A stretch of DNA of 64,000 bases, from the NCBI GenBank assembly GCA_934129885.1, contig CAKOWU010000008.1, positions 1 through 64,000 of the forward strand, in the 5' to 3' direction. The notes under the pieces are model-generated. The model did no database searches. It was not told where the DNA came from and was given only the letters and a program-made list of their open reading frames with translations. The position numbers and the translations under genes are program-made. Below are positions 37,552-47,767 of this stretch, piece by piece. The first letter of the stretch is position 1; each line of letters starts with the position of its first letter. Origin of the DNA: an uncultured Bacilli bacterium (GTDB taxonomy: Bacteria; Bacillota_I; Bacilli_A; RF39; UBA660).

Positions 37552-37582
37552 TAGGGATAAAAGTTCTAGGTTACTAGAACTT
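37552..37582 (-). terminator. hairpin between dnaK and pepF, possibly partial terminator
   Basis: AAGTTCTAG (37561-37569) and CTAGAACTT (37574-37582) form a 9-bp stem; the T tract after it on the minus strand is short (TTTTATCCC), so read-through into pepF and dnaJ is likely. Confidence 0.6.
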
Positions 37583-37588
37583 CTATAC

Positions 37589-39948
<2,360 letters not shown>

Positions 39949-39957
39949 CATGACCTC

Positions 39958-40941
39958 CTATATATTATCCTTGATGTACTTTAGAAGGGCCTCGGCTTTT
40001 CCGTACTGCATACGTTTTGGGCCGATAATGGCGATTGTTCCTTCATCTCCATCTTTAGTATAATATGTTTTGATAACAGAAATATCATCATCTATCATAT
40101 TTTCGTTACCTATGTAAACATTTATACCTTCATCTGTTTCTTTGATGTTTTTTATTATATTTTCGTTTTCAAACTTACCTAGGATTTCGCGGATGCGTCC
40201 AGCATCATCAAATTCTGGCTCACAAAGTAATTTTGTTGTTCCACTTACTTTAATATCTGGTTTCGCGACAAAATCACTAAAGGCATTATAAAATGCATTA
40301 TACAAGGCTTCATGTTGTTTTACATAATTACCAATTATTGGTTTTACTTCGTATTCTAGCACTTTACTGACTTCTGAAAGTATAGTTCCCACTATTAATT
40401 TATTGATAAGTTCAACGGTTTGTTTAATATCATGGACGCTAACGTTTTCTTCTAAAATCATATTTCTACTTTCAACATGACCTTTATCAGTAATTATAAG
40501 TGTTGTGAAGTGATTATCACCGGTTGGTACTACCTCTATTTTTGCAACTTTATTATGCATAGAAGATGAACCTAAAACAACAGCGGTATAGTTAGTTATT
40601 TCTGAAACTACTTCCATACTTTTGGTAATGACATCACTTAAAGCCAAACTATTATTTGAAAATATTGTTTGAAGTTTTAAGATGTCTTCGCCTGTTAGTT
40701 CTTTGGGAATCATGATATTATCAACATAATATCTATAACCTTTATCACTTGGGACTCTTCCTGATGATGTGTGAGTTTTAACTAGTAAGCCAAAGTCTTC
40801 TAATATAGCCATTTCATTACGAACAGTTGCACTTGAACAATTCATATTTTCACATAGAGCCTTGGAACTTACTGGTTTCGCTTCGTCTATATAGTTTTCG
40901 ACGATTAATTTTAGTAATTCTTCTTGTCTTTGGCTTAACAT
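39958..40941 (-). CDS. hrcA: heat-inducible transcription repressor HrcA
   Basis: 327 residues from the ATG at 40941; the GTG three codons earlier is part of the ribosome-binding site GAGGTG itself. The N-terminal winged helix (about 1-75: LSQRQEELLKLIVENYI, SSATVRNEMAILEDFGLL, SSGRVPSDKGYRYYV) is characteristic, followed by a GAF-like domain. It represses its own operon by binding CIRCE and needs chaperones to fold, linking expression to stress. The CIRCE element at 41000-41026 overlaps the promoter, so autoregulation is directly supported by the sequence. Confidence 0.96.
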   Translation of the reverse strand: MLSQRQEELLKLIVENYIDEAKPVSSKALCENMNCSSATVRNEMAILEDFGLLVKTHTSSGRVPSDKGYRYYVDNIMIPKELTGEDILKLQTIFSNNSLALSDVITKSMEVVSEITNYTAVVLGSSSMHNKVAKIEVVPTGDNHFTTLIITDKGHVESRNMILEENVSVHDIKQTVELINKLIVGTILSEVSKVLEYEVKPIIGNYVKQHEALYNAFYNAFSDFVAKPDIKVSGTTKLLCEPEFDDAGRIREILGKFENENIIKNIKETDEGINVYIGNENMIDDDISVIKTYYTKDGDEGTIAIIGPKRMQYGKAEALLKYIKDNI

Positions 40942-40983
40942 TTTTTTCACCTCTTTTGCACCCTCTCTAGGTAATGCACATTA

Positions 40984-41026
40984 ATTGTAGCATAGTTTTT
41001 TAGCACTGTCAATAGATAAGTGCTAA
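40984..41026 (-). promoter_or_regulatory. hrcA promoter with CIRCE operator
   Basis: CIRCE: TTAGCACTG (41000-41008), 9 bases, AAGTGCTAA (41018-41026), one mismatch per arm from the consensus. Promoter on the minus strand: TTGACA (41007-41012), 17 bases, TACAAT (40984-40989). The -35 box lies inside CIRCE, so HrcA binding should block polymerase. Confidence 0.93.
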
Positions 41027-41061
41027 AAAGTGCAAGAAGATAAATTTTTACTATTTACGCT

Positions 41062-41092
41062 AAAAAAGCCATTATTATGGAGTGGCATTTTT
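41062..41092 (-). terminator. weak terminator of the glycosyltransferase gene
   Basis: GCCA/TGGC arms (41068-41071, 41083-41086) flanked by complementary A and T runs with one bulge; the stop codon lies in the loop. Confidence 0.45.
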
Positions 41093-42166
41093 TATTAATT
41101 TTTCAAAGTATTCTTTATTGTTTTTTAGTCTTTCATCGTCTTTAGCATACTTTAACGCTATAGTGGTGTAGAAGTAAGCTTCTTTTATTCTTCCTTTTTC
41201 ATATAAGCACATGGATAGAAGATCGTAGAGAGTTCCGTCGTAGCAGTATGGTTCTGTTATATAGTTTTTATATTTTTCGTTTATGTTAAGAGCGAGGTTT
41301 ACTAGTTCTATAACTTTATTATAGTGTTTATTTCGATATTCTAAAAAGGCAAACTCGGTGTAGGCTTCTCTAAGGTACGGAGCTTCTTTTATAGATTTTT
41401 GATACCATATAGCGGCATCATTTATTTTACCTTGATATTCATAACATCTGGCAATGTAGCGCATGGAGGCTGCTCTTTCGTCTTTCCAAGTTGCTTTTTT
41501 TAAGGTAAGGTGTTTTTTTAAGGTTTCTATGGCTTTATCATATTTTTCGTGATACATGTATTCTCTACCTAAATAATGCATATTTCTATCGTCTTCGGGG
41601 TCTTCTTTTACAGAAAGTTCTAAAAGCGGAAGATAGGCTGCTCTGGATTTAGATGTATCGGGATAATGATTTAAGGTTATTTCATCTGTTGTTATGGTCC
41701 TTTCTTCTTTATTGTATACTAATACTTCGTGGACAGGATGAGTCCATTTATAGCCTTCTCTTTTATGAATTTTTTCATTATAAAAGTTTACGGCTGGATT
41801 ACCATATTTATCAAAACTCCAGTTGTAGTTATATTTTAGTCTAGTGGTGTCTTTATTCCAGATTTTTTCTAGTTTTTTACGCCAACCTTTTTCTAGGACT
41901 TCGTCTAAATCTGTACATACGCAAATGTCAGCGTCTTTTGGCACCATATTTAGGGATTTGTTTCTGGCAGTATCAAAACGCCATGGGGTTATTTTTTCTA
42001 TTTTAACGTGGACATTGTTTTTTTCTAATATTTTTACAGTGTCATCGGTGGAGCCGGTATCTAAAACGTAAATTTCGTCGGCTTCTTGCATGCTATCGCA
42101 CCATCTTTGGGCGAATTTTGCTTCATTTTTACTAATGGCATAGACATATATTTTGTATTTATTCAT
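41075..42166 (-). CDS. family 2 glycosyltransferase with TPR tail
   Basis: 363 residues, soluble. A GT-A domain (about 1-180) has the family 2 opening ISKNEAKFAQRW, the nucleotide-sugar region VLDTGSTDDT and an aspartate pair CTDLDEVLEKGW for the metal. The second half (about 195-355) consists of tetratricopeptide-like helical repeats (YLGREYMYHEKYDKAIETLK, then ARCYEYQGKINDAA). Such GT2-TPR proteins glycosylate surface proteins or peptides (SunS-like). It stands alone between hrcA and the spoVA genes. Acceptor and sugar are unknown; the secretion-like system or surface proteins are possible clients. Confidence 0.8.
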   Translation of the reverse strand: MNKYKIYVYAISKNEAKFAQRWCDSMQEADEIYVLDTGSTDDTVKILEKNNVHVKIEKITPWRFDTARNKSLNMVPKDADICVCTDLDEVLEKGWRKKLEKIWNKDTTRLKYNYNWSFDKYGNPAVNFYNEKIHKREGYKWTHPVHEVLVYNKEERTITTDEITLNHYPDTSKSRAAYLPLLELSVKEDPEDDRNMHYLGREYMYHEKYDKAIETLKKHLTLKKATWKDERAASMRYIARCYEYQGKINDAAIWYQKSIKEAPYLREAYTEFAFLEYRNKHYNKVIELVNLALNINEKYKNYITEPYCYDGTLYDLLSMCLYEKGRIKEAYFYTTIALKYAKDDERLKNNKEYFEKLIKNATP

Positions 42167-42266
42167 TTTTCACTCTCCAATAGAATGATATGCGGATGTA
42201 TAATTTTATTTTACTAAAAAAACGATAATTACAGATTCGTGTAAATGGTAAAATTAAATGTAGGAA

Positions 42267-42404
42267 TTACTTTTTCTTCCGTTTTGAGTTTGGCAATAGA
42301 CGCTTTAGTACCTTTATCAATATATAATGAACTTCATTACCTACGTTCTCCCTCTCTATATTTTTATTCGCAGATTTCTTTTTGATTTGAAATTTTTTTA
42401 TCAT
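42267..42404 (-). CDS. possible small basic protein
   Basis: A 45-codon frame starting MIKKFQIKKKSANKN and ending NSKRKKK, with more than a third basic residues. There is no clear ribosome-binding site; it begins just after the spoVAE terminator. Its composition recalls small basic spore or nucleic-acid-binding peptides, but this may be chance in A-rich DNA. It fills most of the 250-base gap between the glycosyltransferase and spoVAE genes, where nothing else was seen. Confidence 0.25.
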   Translation of the reverse strand: MIKKFQIKKKSANKNIERENVGNEVHYILIKVLKRLLPNSKRKKK

Positions 42405-42430
42405 TTTAAAAGAGACTGTATCAGTCTCTT
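42405..42430 (-). terminator. spoVA terminator overlapping the spoVAE stop
   Basis: AAGAGACTG (42410-42418) and CAGTCTCTT (42422-42430) form a perfect 9-bp stem; on the minus strand a TTTT tract follows. Confidence 0.75.
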
Positions 42431-42771
42431 GGTTTAAATATTAAGGAGAAATAGAAGGCAAATATGATTGCGGCACATATACCCGCAGAAGTTAAATCAA
42501 GTACTCCTACAAATAGTCCTATTAACCCTGAATCATTATATCCTTGCAGGGATCCGTGCGTAAGCATATGACCAAAACTAGTAATTGGTACTAAAGCACC
42601 ACCACCAGCCCACAAAACTATTTTATCATATAAATTAAAGACATCTAAAAAGGCTCCAATTACAACAAATATTACCGTAATATGTCCAGGCGTAAGTTTA
42701 GTTTTATCTAATATAATTTGCCCAATAGCACATATTAACCCAGCGAACAAGAAAGCATTTAAATATATCAT
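42421..42771 (-). CDS. spoVAE: stage V sporulation protein AE (SpoVAE), dipicolinate channel subunit
   Basis: 116 residues with three to four membrane helices and the conserved features of SpoVAE(b): FAGLICAIGQIILDKTKLTPGH at the start, and GALVPITSFGHMLTHG in the middle. With SpoVAC and SpoVAD it forms the spore inner-membrane complex that takes up and releases dipicolinic acid. It overlaps spoVAD by four bases. It is the last gene of the spoVAC-D-E unit and its stop lies in the terminator. Its presence implies that the organism, or a recent ancestor, makes spores. Confidence 0.92.
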   Translation of the reverse strand: MIYLNAFLFAGLICAIGQIILDKTKLTPGHITVIFVVIGAFLDVFNLYDKIVLWAGGGALVPITSFGHMLTHGSLQGYNDSGLIGLFVGVLDLTSAGICAAIIFAFYFSLIFKPRD

Positions 42772-43757
42772 TCAGCCACCTCCAAACTTATAGCATGTGA
42801 AGCGGTTGGAATTGTTCTTTTTTGATTAGCAGTTGTTTGGCTTTGTAATGCTCCGGTTGCGACTAATAAAACTTTTTTTAATTCACCTGTTTTCATTTTA
42901 TTTATAATATCAGTATACACAACTAATGGAGCACACGCAGGACCTGATGCCCCCGCATACACAGGCTGCCTTTCTAAATCATAAAGCATAGTACCAGTAT
43001 CATTATAATTTTTTAGTTCAATTCCATATTCTTTTTTGATATATTCCTTTAAAATCTTTTTGCCATATATTCCAAGGTCTCCCGATAAAATAAGGTCATA
43101 ATAATTAACATTTCTACCTGTATCAGTTAAATGTTTATATATAGTATCCGCAGCCGATATAGCCATTACACCACCCATATTAAATACATCATTTATTCCA
43201 GAATCTATTACCCTACCAATGGTACCACTTTCTATTTTTATTTTACTTTTATTATTAGTAAGCAAAGCAGCTGCTGCACCAGTACAAGTAAATGTCGTAG
43301 TTTTTGGTTTTGGACCACCATATTCTACTGGATATCTAAATTGTTTTTCGGCCGCATTATTATGTGAAGATACTGCAGTAACCACATTTTCTAAATTACA
43401 ATATTCTATCATAATACTGCCTAAAATAAGTCCAAGTGTGCTTGTGGAACAAGCCGAATAAAGACCAATAAAAGGAAAAGGAAAGTTTTTCGCAGCATAA
43501 TTAGAAGCCGCAAGTTGATTTAATAAATCACCGCTTAACATTAAATCAATGTCATACTTGCCAAGATTTCCCTTCTTTAATAAAATATCTACAGCCTCAG
43601 TTATAAGTTTACTTTCGGCTTCTTCAAAAGTTTTAGCGCCAAAATAAAACTCATCAGAACTTTTATCAAACATCTTACTATATGGTCCATTATTCTCATA
43701 TGGTCCTGTTACAGTAGCTGTTTCAGTAAGATATACATTCTTAAAATTAAAAGTCAT
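42768..43757 (-). CDS. spoVAD: stage V sporulation protein AD (SpoVAD)
   Basis: 329 residues, thiolase-like fold, the soluble dipicolinate-binding subunit of the SpoVA complex. Motifs typical of the family: the start FKNVYLTETATVTGPYENNGP, the GLYSACSTSTLGLILG loop with a cysteine, CTGAAAALLTN, and the C-terminal GALQSQTTANQKRTIPTASHA. Length is close to Bacillus SpoVAD (338). It overlaps spoVAE by four bases and abuts spoVAC with a one-base overlap, so the three are co-translated. Confidence 0.95.
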   Translation of the reverse strand: MTFNFKNVYLTETATVTGPYENNGPYSKMFDKSSDEFYFGAKTFEEAESKLITEAVDILLKKGNLGKYDIDLMLSGDLLNQLAASNYAAKNFPFPFIGLYSACSTSTLGLILGSIMIEYCNLENVVTAVSSHNNAAEKQFRYPVEYGGPKPKTTTFTCTGAAAALLTNNKSKIKIESGTIGRVIDSGINDVFNMGGVMAISAADTIYKHLTDTGRNVNYYDLILSGDLGIYGKKILKEYIKKEYGIELKNYNDTGTMLYDLERQPVYAGASGPACAPLVVYTDIINKMKTGELKKVLLVATGALQSQTTANQKRTIPTASHAISLEVAE

Positions 43758-44191
43758 TATATCACCCCTATTATCAGTCTTATTAAACTAAACGTCCAAG
43801 CACTAACTACACCAAAAATTATAACGGCTCCAGATAACTTAAGCATATTAGCCCCTATTCCAGTTACTAATCCTTCTTTGCGATACTCCATAGCGGCACT
43901 CATAGTAGCATGCGCAAAACCAGTTATCGGTATTATAAGACCGCACTTTGCAAAATTTACAATACTATCAAAGAACCCCAAACTAGTAAATAAACATGAG
44001 AAAAATATTAAAGTAATAAGCATAAATATTGTTGCTTCTTTAGTAGACACATCAAGGAAGTAACAATATAATTCAATTAAAACTTCTCCAAGTATTCCCA
44101 TTAAACCACCAATTATAAAGGCTATAACAGCATTCGTAAAAACATTTTCTTTAGGACTATTTTCGTTTACAATATTTTTATACTCTTCCAT
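43757..44191 (-). CDS. spoVAC: stage V sporulation protein AC (SpoVAC)
   Basis: 144 residues from the ATG at 44191, which is preceded by GAGGAGG; the frame continues upstream without a ribosome-binding site. Several membrane helices and the GLIIPITGFAHATMSAAMEY signature match SpoVAC, the mechanosensitive-type channel subunit of the SpoVA complex. First gene of spoVAC-D-E. The Bacillus genes spoVAA and spoVAB, which would lie upstream, are missing; a pseudopilin gene stands in their place. Confidence 0.93.
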   Translation of the reverse strand: MEEYKNIVNENSPKENVFTNAVIAFIIGGLMGILGEVLIELYCYFLDVSTKEATIFMLITLIFFSCLFTSLGFFDSIVNFAKCGLIIPITGFAHATMSAAMEYRKEGLVTGIGANMLKLSGAVIIFGVVSAWTFSLIRLIIGVI

Positions 44192-44237
44192 ATATGCCTC
44201 CTCTTTTTTATTATGGAAAAAATATTTTTTTATATAC

Positions 44238-44267
44238 AAAAAAACATAAAATTAATTATGTTTTTTT
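44238..44267 (-). terminator. terminator of the pseudopilin gene
   Basis: AAAAAAACATAA (44238-44249) and TTATGTTTTTTT (44256-44267), a 12-bp stem with a 6-base loop that holds the stop codon, ends in T's on the minus strand. Confidence 0.8.
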
Positions 44268-44650
44268 GTGCAATCAGCAGAATCCATATATGTATAGGTA
44301 TAACCGTTTTGATACACTATTTTTACGGCACCATTTAGATATTTATTTTCACCATTACCTTCTTTATAATTTGGATTTTGAATATCTTCATTAGATAACT
44401 TTCCTTCTTTTTTTAAAGTATCAACAGTTAAACAATAGGATTCACTTTTATTTGTGGGGAGTTTTAGTGAATTTTTACTACTAGACATATATGATTTAGC
44501 CGCAGATATTATTCTGTTTATTTGTTCAGTATATATATTTTCTCTTCCTGAAGTTATAACCTTATTTATAGAAGGTACACTTATTAAAACAAGTAGCCCA
44601 AGCAATACTATAACTCCAATTAATTCTACTAACGTAAATGCTTTTTTCAT
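44252..44650 (-). CDS. lone type IV pilin-like (pseudopilin) protein
   Basis: 132 residues from the ATG at 44650, which has GGGTGATAAGC in front. The N-terminus MKKAFTLVELIGVIVLLGLL is a class III prepilin signal: K-x-F-T-L-V-E-L with Glu at +5 and a hydrophobic helix, as in ComGC and type II pseudopilins. The rest is a globular domain with two cysteines (SYCLTV and SADCTKK). No prepilin peptidase, assembly ATPase or other pilin gene is nearby. It lies between sigF and spoVAC, so forespore expression is possible. Confidence 0.8.
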   Translation of the reverse strand: MKKAFTLVELIGVIVLLGLLVLISVPSINKVITSGRENIYTEQINRIISAAKSYMSSSKNSLKLPTNKSESYCLTVDTLKKEGKLSNEDIQNPNYKEGNGENKYLNGAVKIVYQNGYTYTYMDSADCTKKHN

Positions 44651-44698
44651 GCTTATCACCCAAGTATAATTATAGAAAAAACAATTTTAAAAGTCAAT

Positions 44699-45337
44699 TT
44701 AATTATTGCTCCTTATTTTTTGTAAAACCTTTTTTTCTCTTCTTGATACATTTACTTGTGTAAGTCCTGTTCTTTTCGCAACCTCACTTTGGGTTAAGTC
44801 TTCAAAATATCTTTGAATCATTATTGTCCTATCAGGTTCTTCTAAAGCATAAATCGTCTCTCTTAAATAAATCAAACTATCTAAATCGGTACTCCTATCA
44901 CTTATTACTTCATGCATACTAACGTTATCATAAACGAAGTCATCAATACTTTTTGTAGTTATAACCGTATTCATAGCCTCTATAACAAGATTTTCATCAA
45001 TTTCTAAAAAGCACGCTAGTTCATGATAACTAGGTTCGTGCATAAGTTTTTGACTTAATAAAATAGAAGCCTTTTCTATTTTGTTTTTTAAATAACCTAT
45101 GTCCCTACTGATTTTTACAGGTCTATTATTTCTTACTAGGGCTCTCATTTCTCCTAGTATATAAGGATAAGCATAAGTTGTAAATTTGGAACGCGTGGGG
45201 TCATAATGTTTATAGGCCTCTATCATGCCTTTATAACCCGCTTGGTATAAATCTTCCTTATCCTTATATCCGTCAAAGTACTGTGCCAGTTTATATATAA
45301 GTCCAGCATTATTACGGATTATTTCATCTAGTTCCAT
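44699..45337 (-). CDS. sigF: sporulation sigma factor of the SigF/SigG type
   Basis: 212 residues. Regions 2.1-2.4 (EDLYQAGYKGMIEAYKHYDP, FTTYAYPYILGEMR, VKISRDIGYL), 3 and 4.2 (LTQSEVAKRTGLTQVNVSRREKKV) are all present and match the SigB/F/G group. The N-terminal extension seen in Bacillus SigF (255 residues) is short. It follows the SpoIIAA-like gene and precedes the spoVA genes, the same order as in Bacillus, which favours SigF over SigG. The gene for its anti-sigma factor SpoIIAB is absent, so it must be held in check in another way. Confidence 0.87.
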   Translation of the reverse strand: MELDEIIRNNAGLIYKLAQYFDGYKDKEDLYQAGYKGMIEAYKHYDPTRSKFTTYAYPYILGEMRALVRNNRPVKISRDIGYLKNKIEKASILLSQKLMHEPSYHELACFLEIDENLVIEAMNTVITTKSIDDFVYDNVSMHEVISDRSTDLDSLIYLRETIYALEEPDRTIMIQRYFEDLTQSEVAKRTGLTQVNVSRREKKVLQKIRSNN

Positions 45338-45350
45338 ATTTCCTCCTAAT

Positions 45351-45662
45351 TTAGGCTAAAAGGTCTTCTCTTGGAACAATAAGTTTGTTAAGACTTTCAA
45401 AGGCACTTTTATTTCGTGCATATATATAAAAGTTGCCACTGCTTTCCTTACAAATTGTACAAATATTTAGGATAATATTTTTTCCATAATCATCAATAAC
45501 AGATACGTTATTTATATTAACAATAATATTCTTAATGCCAACATTTTTAAGTATTTTAAGCATCTTTGTTAGTTTACTAGTACTATCTTTACTAAGGCTG
45601 CCGTTTAAATTAATAAACAAATATCCTTTTTGAACTGCTAAATCAATATCTAACACTTTCAT
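45351..45662 (-). CDS. spoIIAA: SpoIIAA-like STAS protein without the phosphorylatable serine
   Basis: About 103 residues, a single STAS domain. The stretch KNIIVNINNVSVIDDYGKN aligns with the SpoIIAA segment that holds the regulatory serine in M-D-S-S-G-L-G: here the two serines are Asp and Tyr (residues 58-60). SpoIIAA normally frees SigF by binding SpoIIAB and is switched off by phosphorylation of that serine. Position directly before sigF supports the name. With spoIIAB missing and the serine lost, the usual partner switch cannot work as known. The exact start (ATG 45662 or the GTG before it) is uncertain. Confidence 0.7.
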   Translation of the reverse strand: MKVLDIDLAVQKGYLFINLNGSLSKDSTSKLTKMLKILKNVGIKNIIVNINNVSVIDDYGKNIILNICTICKESSGNFYIYARNKSAFESLNKLIVPREDLLA

Positions 45663-45668
45663 CACCCA

Positions 45669-46877
45669 CTATACTTTAGCACCTTTTTTGTGCCTTTTAT
45701 ATAGTTTCGACAAAGTTAGAATTAATATGAGAATAAGCAATAATATTAGTGAAAATGTTTTATATAGACTGTTACCTTTTTCTGTGTCTATTGTAAGATT
45801 GTTACTGGTAAGTTTAGGCACCGTTATATTTTCTTTTGGCACAATAGTCTCTCCTAAAACTTCTAAGGTAGTTTCTTTTTCTGGTATTTGATTGAGTGTT
45901 TCATTTACTTTAATATTTTTAGTATCTACACCGCTAGTGGGTTCATTTGTCTCTTGATTTTCTGTGTTGTTTTCTAAAGCTATGATATTTTCTATAGGAA
46001 CCGTTATATATTCTCTTTGTCTATACGAATAATAATCCTTATAGTCTTCTTCGTCATAAAGTATATAGTCATCAACTAAAGAGGCTGTGTAGATGCCATA
46101 GTATTCCTTTTCTAAAGCATAAGTCCTATATTCATTTTGGCATTTCCTATATCTTAAAACCTTGCCCTCATCCTTCATCAAAAAAGTATCTTTTACAGTC
46201 ATTGGCGCTATAGTATAATAATCATCCATTTTTATAGGCGTATTGTGATAACCCTCAGCTGTTATAGTACCCCAGCCATTAAAACCGGTAATCATATTCG
46301 TATAATGTTCATCATCCGCATAACCATCAATAGTTATATATACCAAATCTACAGTGCTATGGGATTGAGCCTCAAATAATTTAACATCTAACTCATCAGC
46401 ATCATATGCTCTGTCTAAATGAAAAATTAAAAAATCATACGTGCTATCAGGATCTAATGTAGTACTTACCATTTCATCATGACTATATATGGCGGCACTT
46501 TTATAAGAATAATCGCCCTCTATTTTTACCGTAACCTTATTAACGGGTTTAGCCTTTTTATAATGATAAAATTCCTTTGTTTCAACTTCGTATTCGGAGC
46601 TTTCCTCTATAGGTTCATCACTCCACTGTGTGCATACTCTTGTGGTATCTTCAGTATCAATAAAAGGATATTCCAAAGAAGCAGTGCCATAGGGCCCTAA
46701 AGCCTTATTATATTTATAATAATTATATCTTCTCTCTTTTCTTACATCAATTAAATCACTAGAAATTGGTTCTTTCTCAGTGTATTCACCCCAGTCGCTC
46801 CACTGGGTATAACTAGCGGCCGAAGCATTCAAACAAAAACAAAATGACAATACTACAATCAAAAATATTTTTTTCAT
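45669..46877 (-). CDS. exported membrane-anchored protein upstream of spoIIAA
   Basis: 402 residues. A clean signal peptide ends near ASA-AS (about 20); the extracellular part starts YTQWSDWGEYTEKEP and has a second CTQWSDEP, resembling thrombospondin-type W-S-x-W repeats; a linker rich in Asn, Thr and Glu follows (about 300-365), then a C-terminal membrane helix and a basic tail KLYKRHKKGAKV. It lies six bases before the SpoIIAA-like gene and is probably in its operon. I recognise no sporulation protein with this layout; a role at the mother cell-forespore boundary is conceivable. Confidence 0.6.
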   Translation of the reverse strand: MKKIFLIVVLSFCFCLNASAASYTQWSDWGEYTEKEPISSDLIDVRKERRYNYYKYNKALGPYGTASLEYPFIDTEDTTRVCTQWSDEPIEESSEYEVETKEFYHYKKAKPVNKVTVKIEGDYSYKSAAIYSHDEMVSTTLDPDSTYDFLIFHLDRAYDADELDVKLFEAQSHSTVDLVYITIDGYADDEHYTNMITGFNGWGTITAEGYHNTPIKMDDYYTIAPMTVKDTFLMKDEGKVLRYRKCQNEYRTYALEKEYYGIYTASLVDDYILYDEEDYKDYYSYRQREYITVPIENIIALENNTENQETNEPTSGVDTKNIKVNETLNQIPEKETTLEVLGETIVPKENITVPKLTSNNLTIDTEKGNSLYKTFSLILLLILILILTLSKLYKRHKKGAKV

Positions 46878-47020
46878 GTTTTCCTCCTTTTAAATAATTT
46901 TGACATTTCTCCCCCGCAAGTAATATACAACATTTTAAAAGAAAAATCTGCATTTTTAAGGCAAGTTTTTAATTTTACAAATTGTCCTAAAAGCAAGGGC
47001 AAATTTACCAAATTGACGCC

Positions 47021-47051
47021 AAAAAAAGAACAAATTTAGGTAATTTGTTCT
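47021..47051 (-). terminator. rnc-yebC terminator overlapping the yebC stop
   Basis: AGAACAAATT (47027-47036) and AATTTGTTCT (47042-47051), a 10-bp stem with a 5-base loop, followed by T6 on the minus strand. Confidence 0.85.
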
Positions 47052-47766
47052 ATAAATTTACATTATGATATACGTGCTGAACATCTTCAACATCATCAAG
47101 CATAGTAAGTAACTTCTCAAAAGTTTCTAAATTTTCTCCAGTAAGTGTAACTTTCTCTTTTGCGATGTAAGTAATTTCATCCATATCAAACTCTACATTA
47201 GGAAGTTTTGTCGTAATAGCTTCTTTAATATTAAATAGTTCAGTTGGCTTACCATAGACAATTATCTCGCCATTTTCTTCTTCAATATCCTCGATATCAG
47301 CATCGCCCTCAATTAAAGCATCCATGGTTTCTTCTTCAGTTAAACCTTTAAAGCTAACAATACATACATGGTCATACATGTAATTTACTGAACCTTGTGC
47401 TCCCATCTTTACATGACACTTATTCATAACAGCTTTAATACTGCTTACAGATCTGTTTACATTATCAGTTAAACAAGATACTATTAAAGTAGAACCGTTT
47501 GGTCCAAATAATTCATAATTATTTTCAACATATGTTTCGTCAGCACCACTATTAACCTTGTCAATGGCTCTATTTATAATATCGCTTGGTACTTGTTCTT
47601 TTTTAGCTTTATCTACTAATCTTTTTAAAGCACTGTTGCTTTCTAATTCAGTACCACCTGATTTAGCCGCTTGGTATATCTCTCTTGCGTACATTGAATA
47701 TAATTTTGCTTTGGCCGCTCCTGTCTTTTGGATACTAGCCTTTCTTACTTCATATGCTCTTCCCAC
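47050..47766 (-). CDS. yebC: YebC/PmpR-family protein
   Basis: 238 residues, the usual length. The family start GRAYEVRKASIQKTGAAKAKLYS and the GPNGSTLIVSCLTDNVNRS motif are clear. YebC proteins are DNA-binding regulators in some bacteria and help ribosomes past proline stretches in others. It lies one base after rnc, so the two are transcribed together, a less common pairing than with ruvC. The N-terminal SHWAGIK found in many YebC proteins is replaced by a shorter start. Confidence 0.92.
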   Translation of the reverse strand: MGRAYEVRKASIQKTGAAKAKLYSMYAREIYQAAKSGGTELESNSALKRLVDKAKKEQVPSDIINRAIDKVNSGADETYVENNYELFGPNGSTLIVSCLTDNVNRSVSSIKAVMNKCHVKMGAQGSVNYMYDHVCIVSFKGLTEEETMDALIEGDADIEDIEEENGEIIVYGKPTELFNIKEAITTKLPNVEFDMDEITYIAKEKVTLTGENLETFEKLLTMLDDVEDVQHVYHNVNL

Positions 47767-47767
47767 A

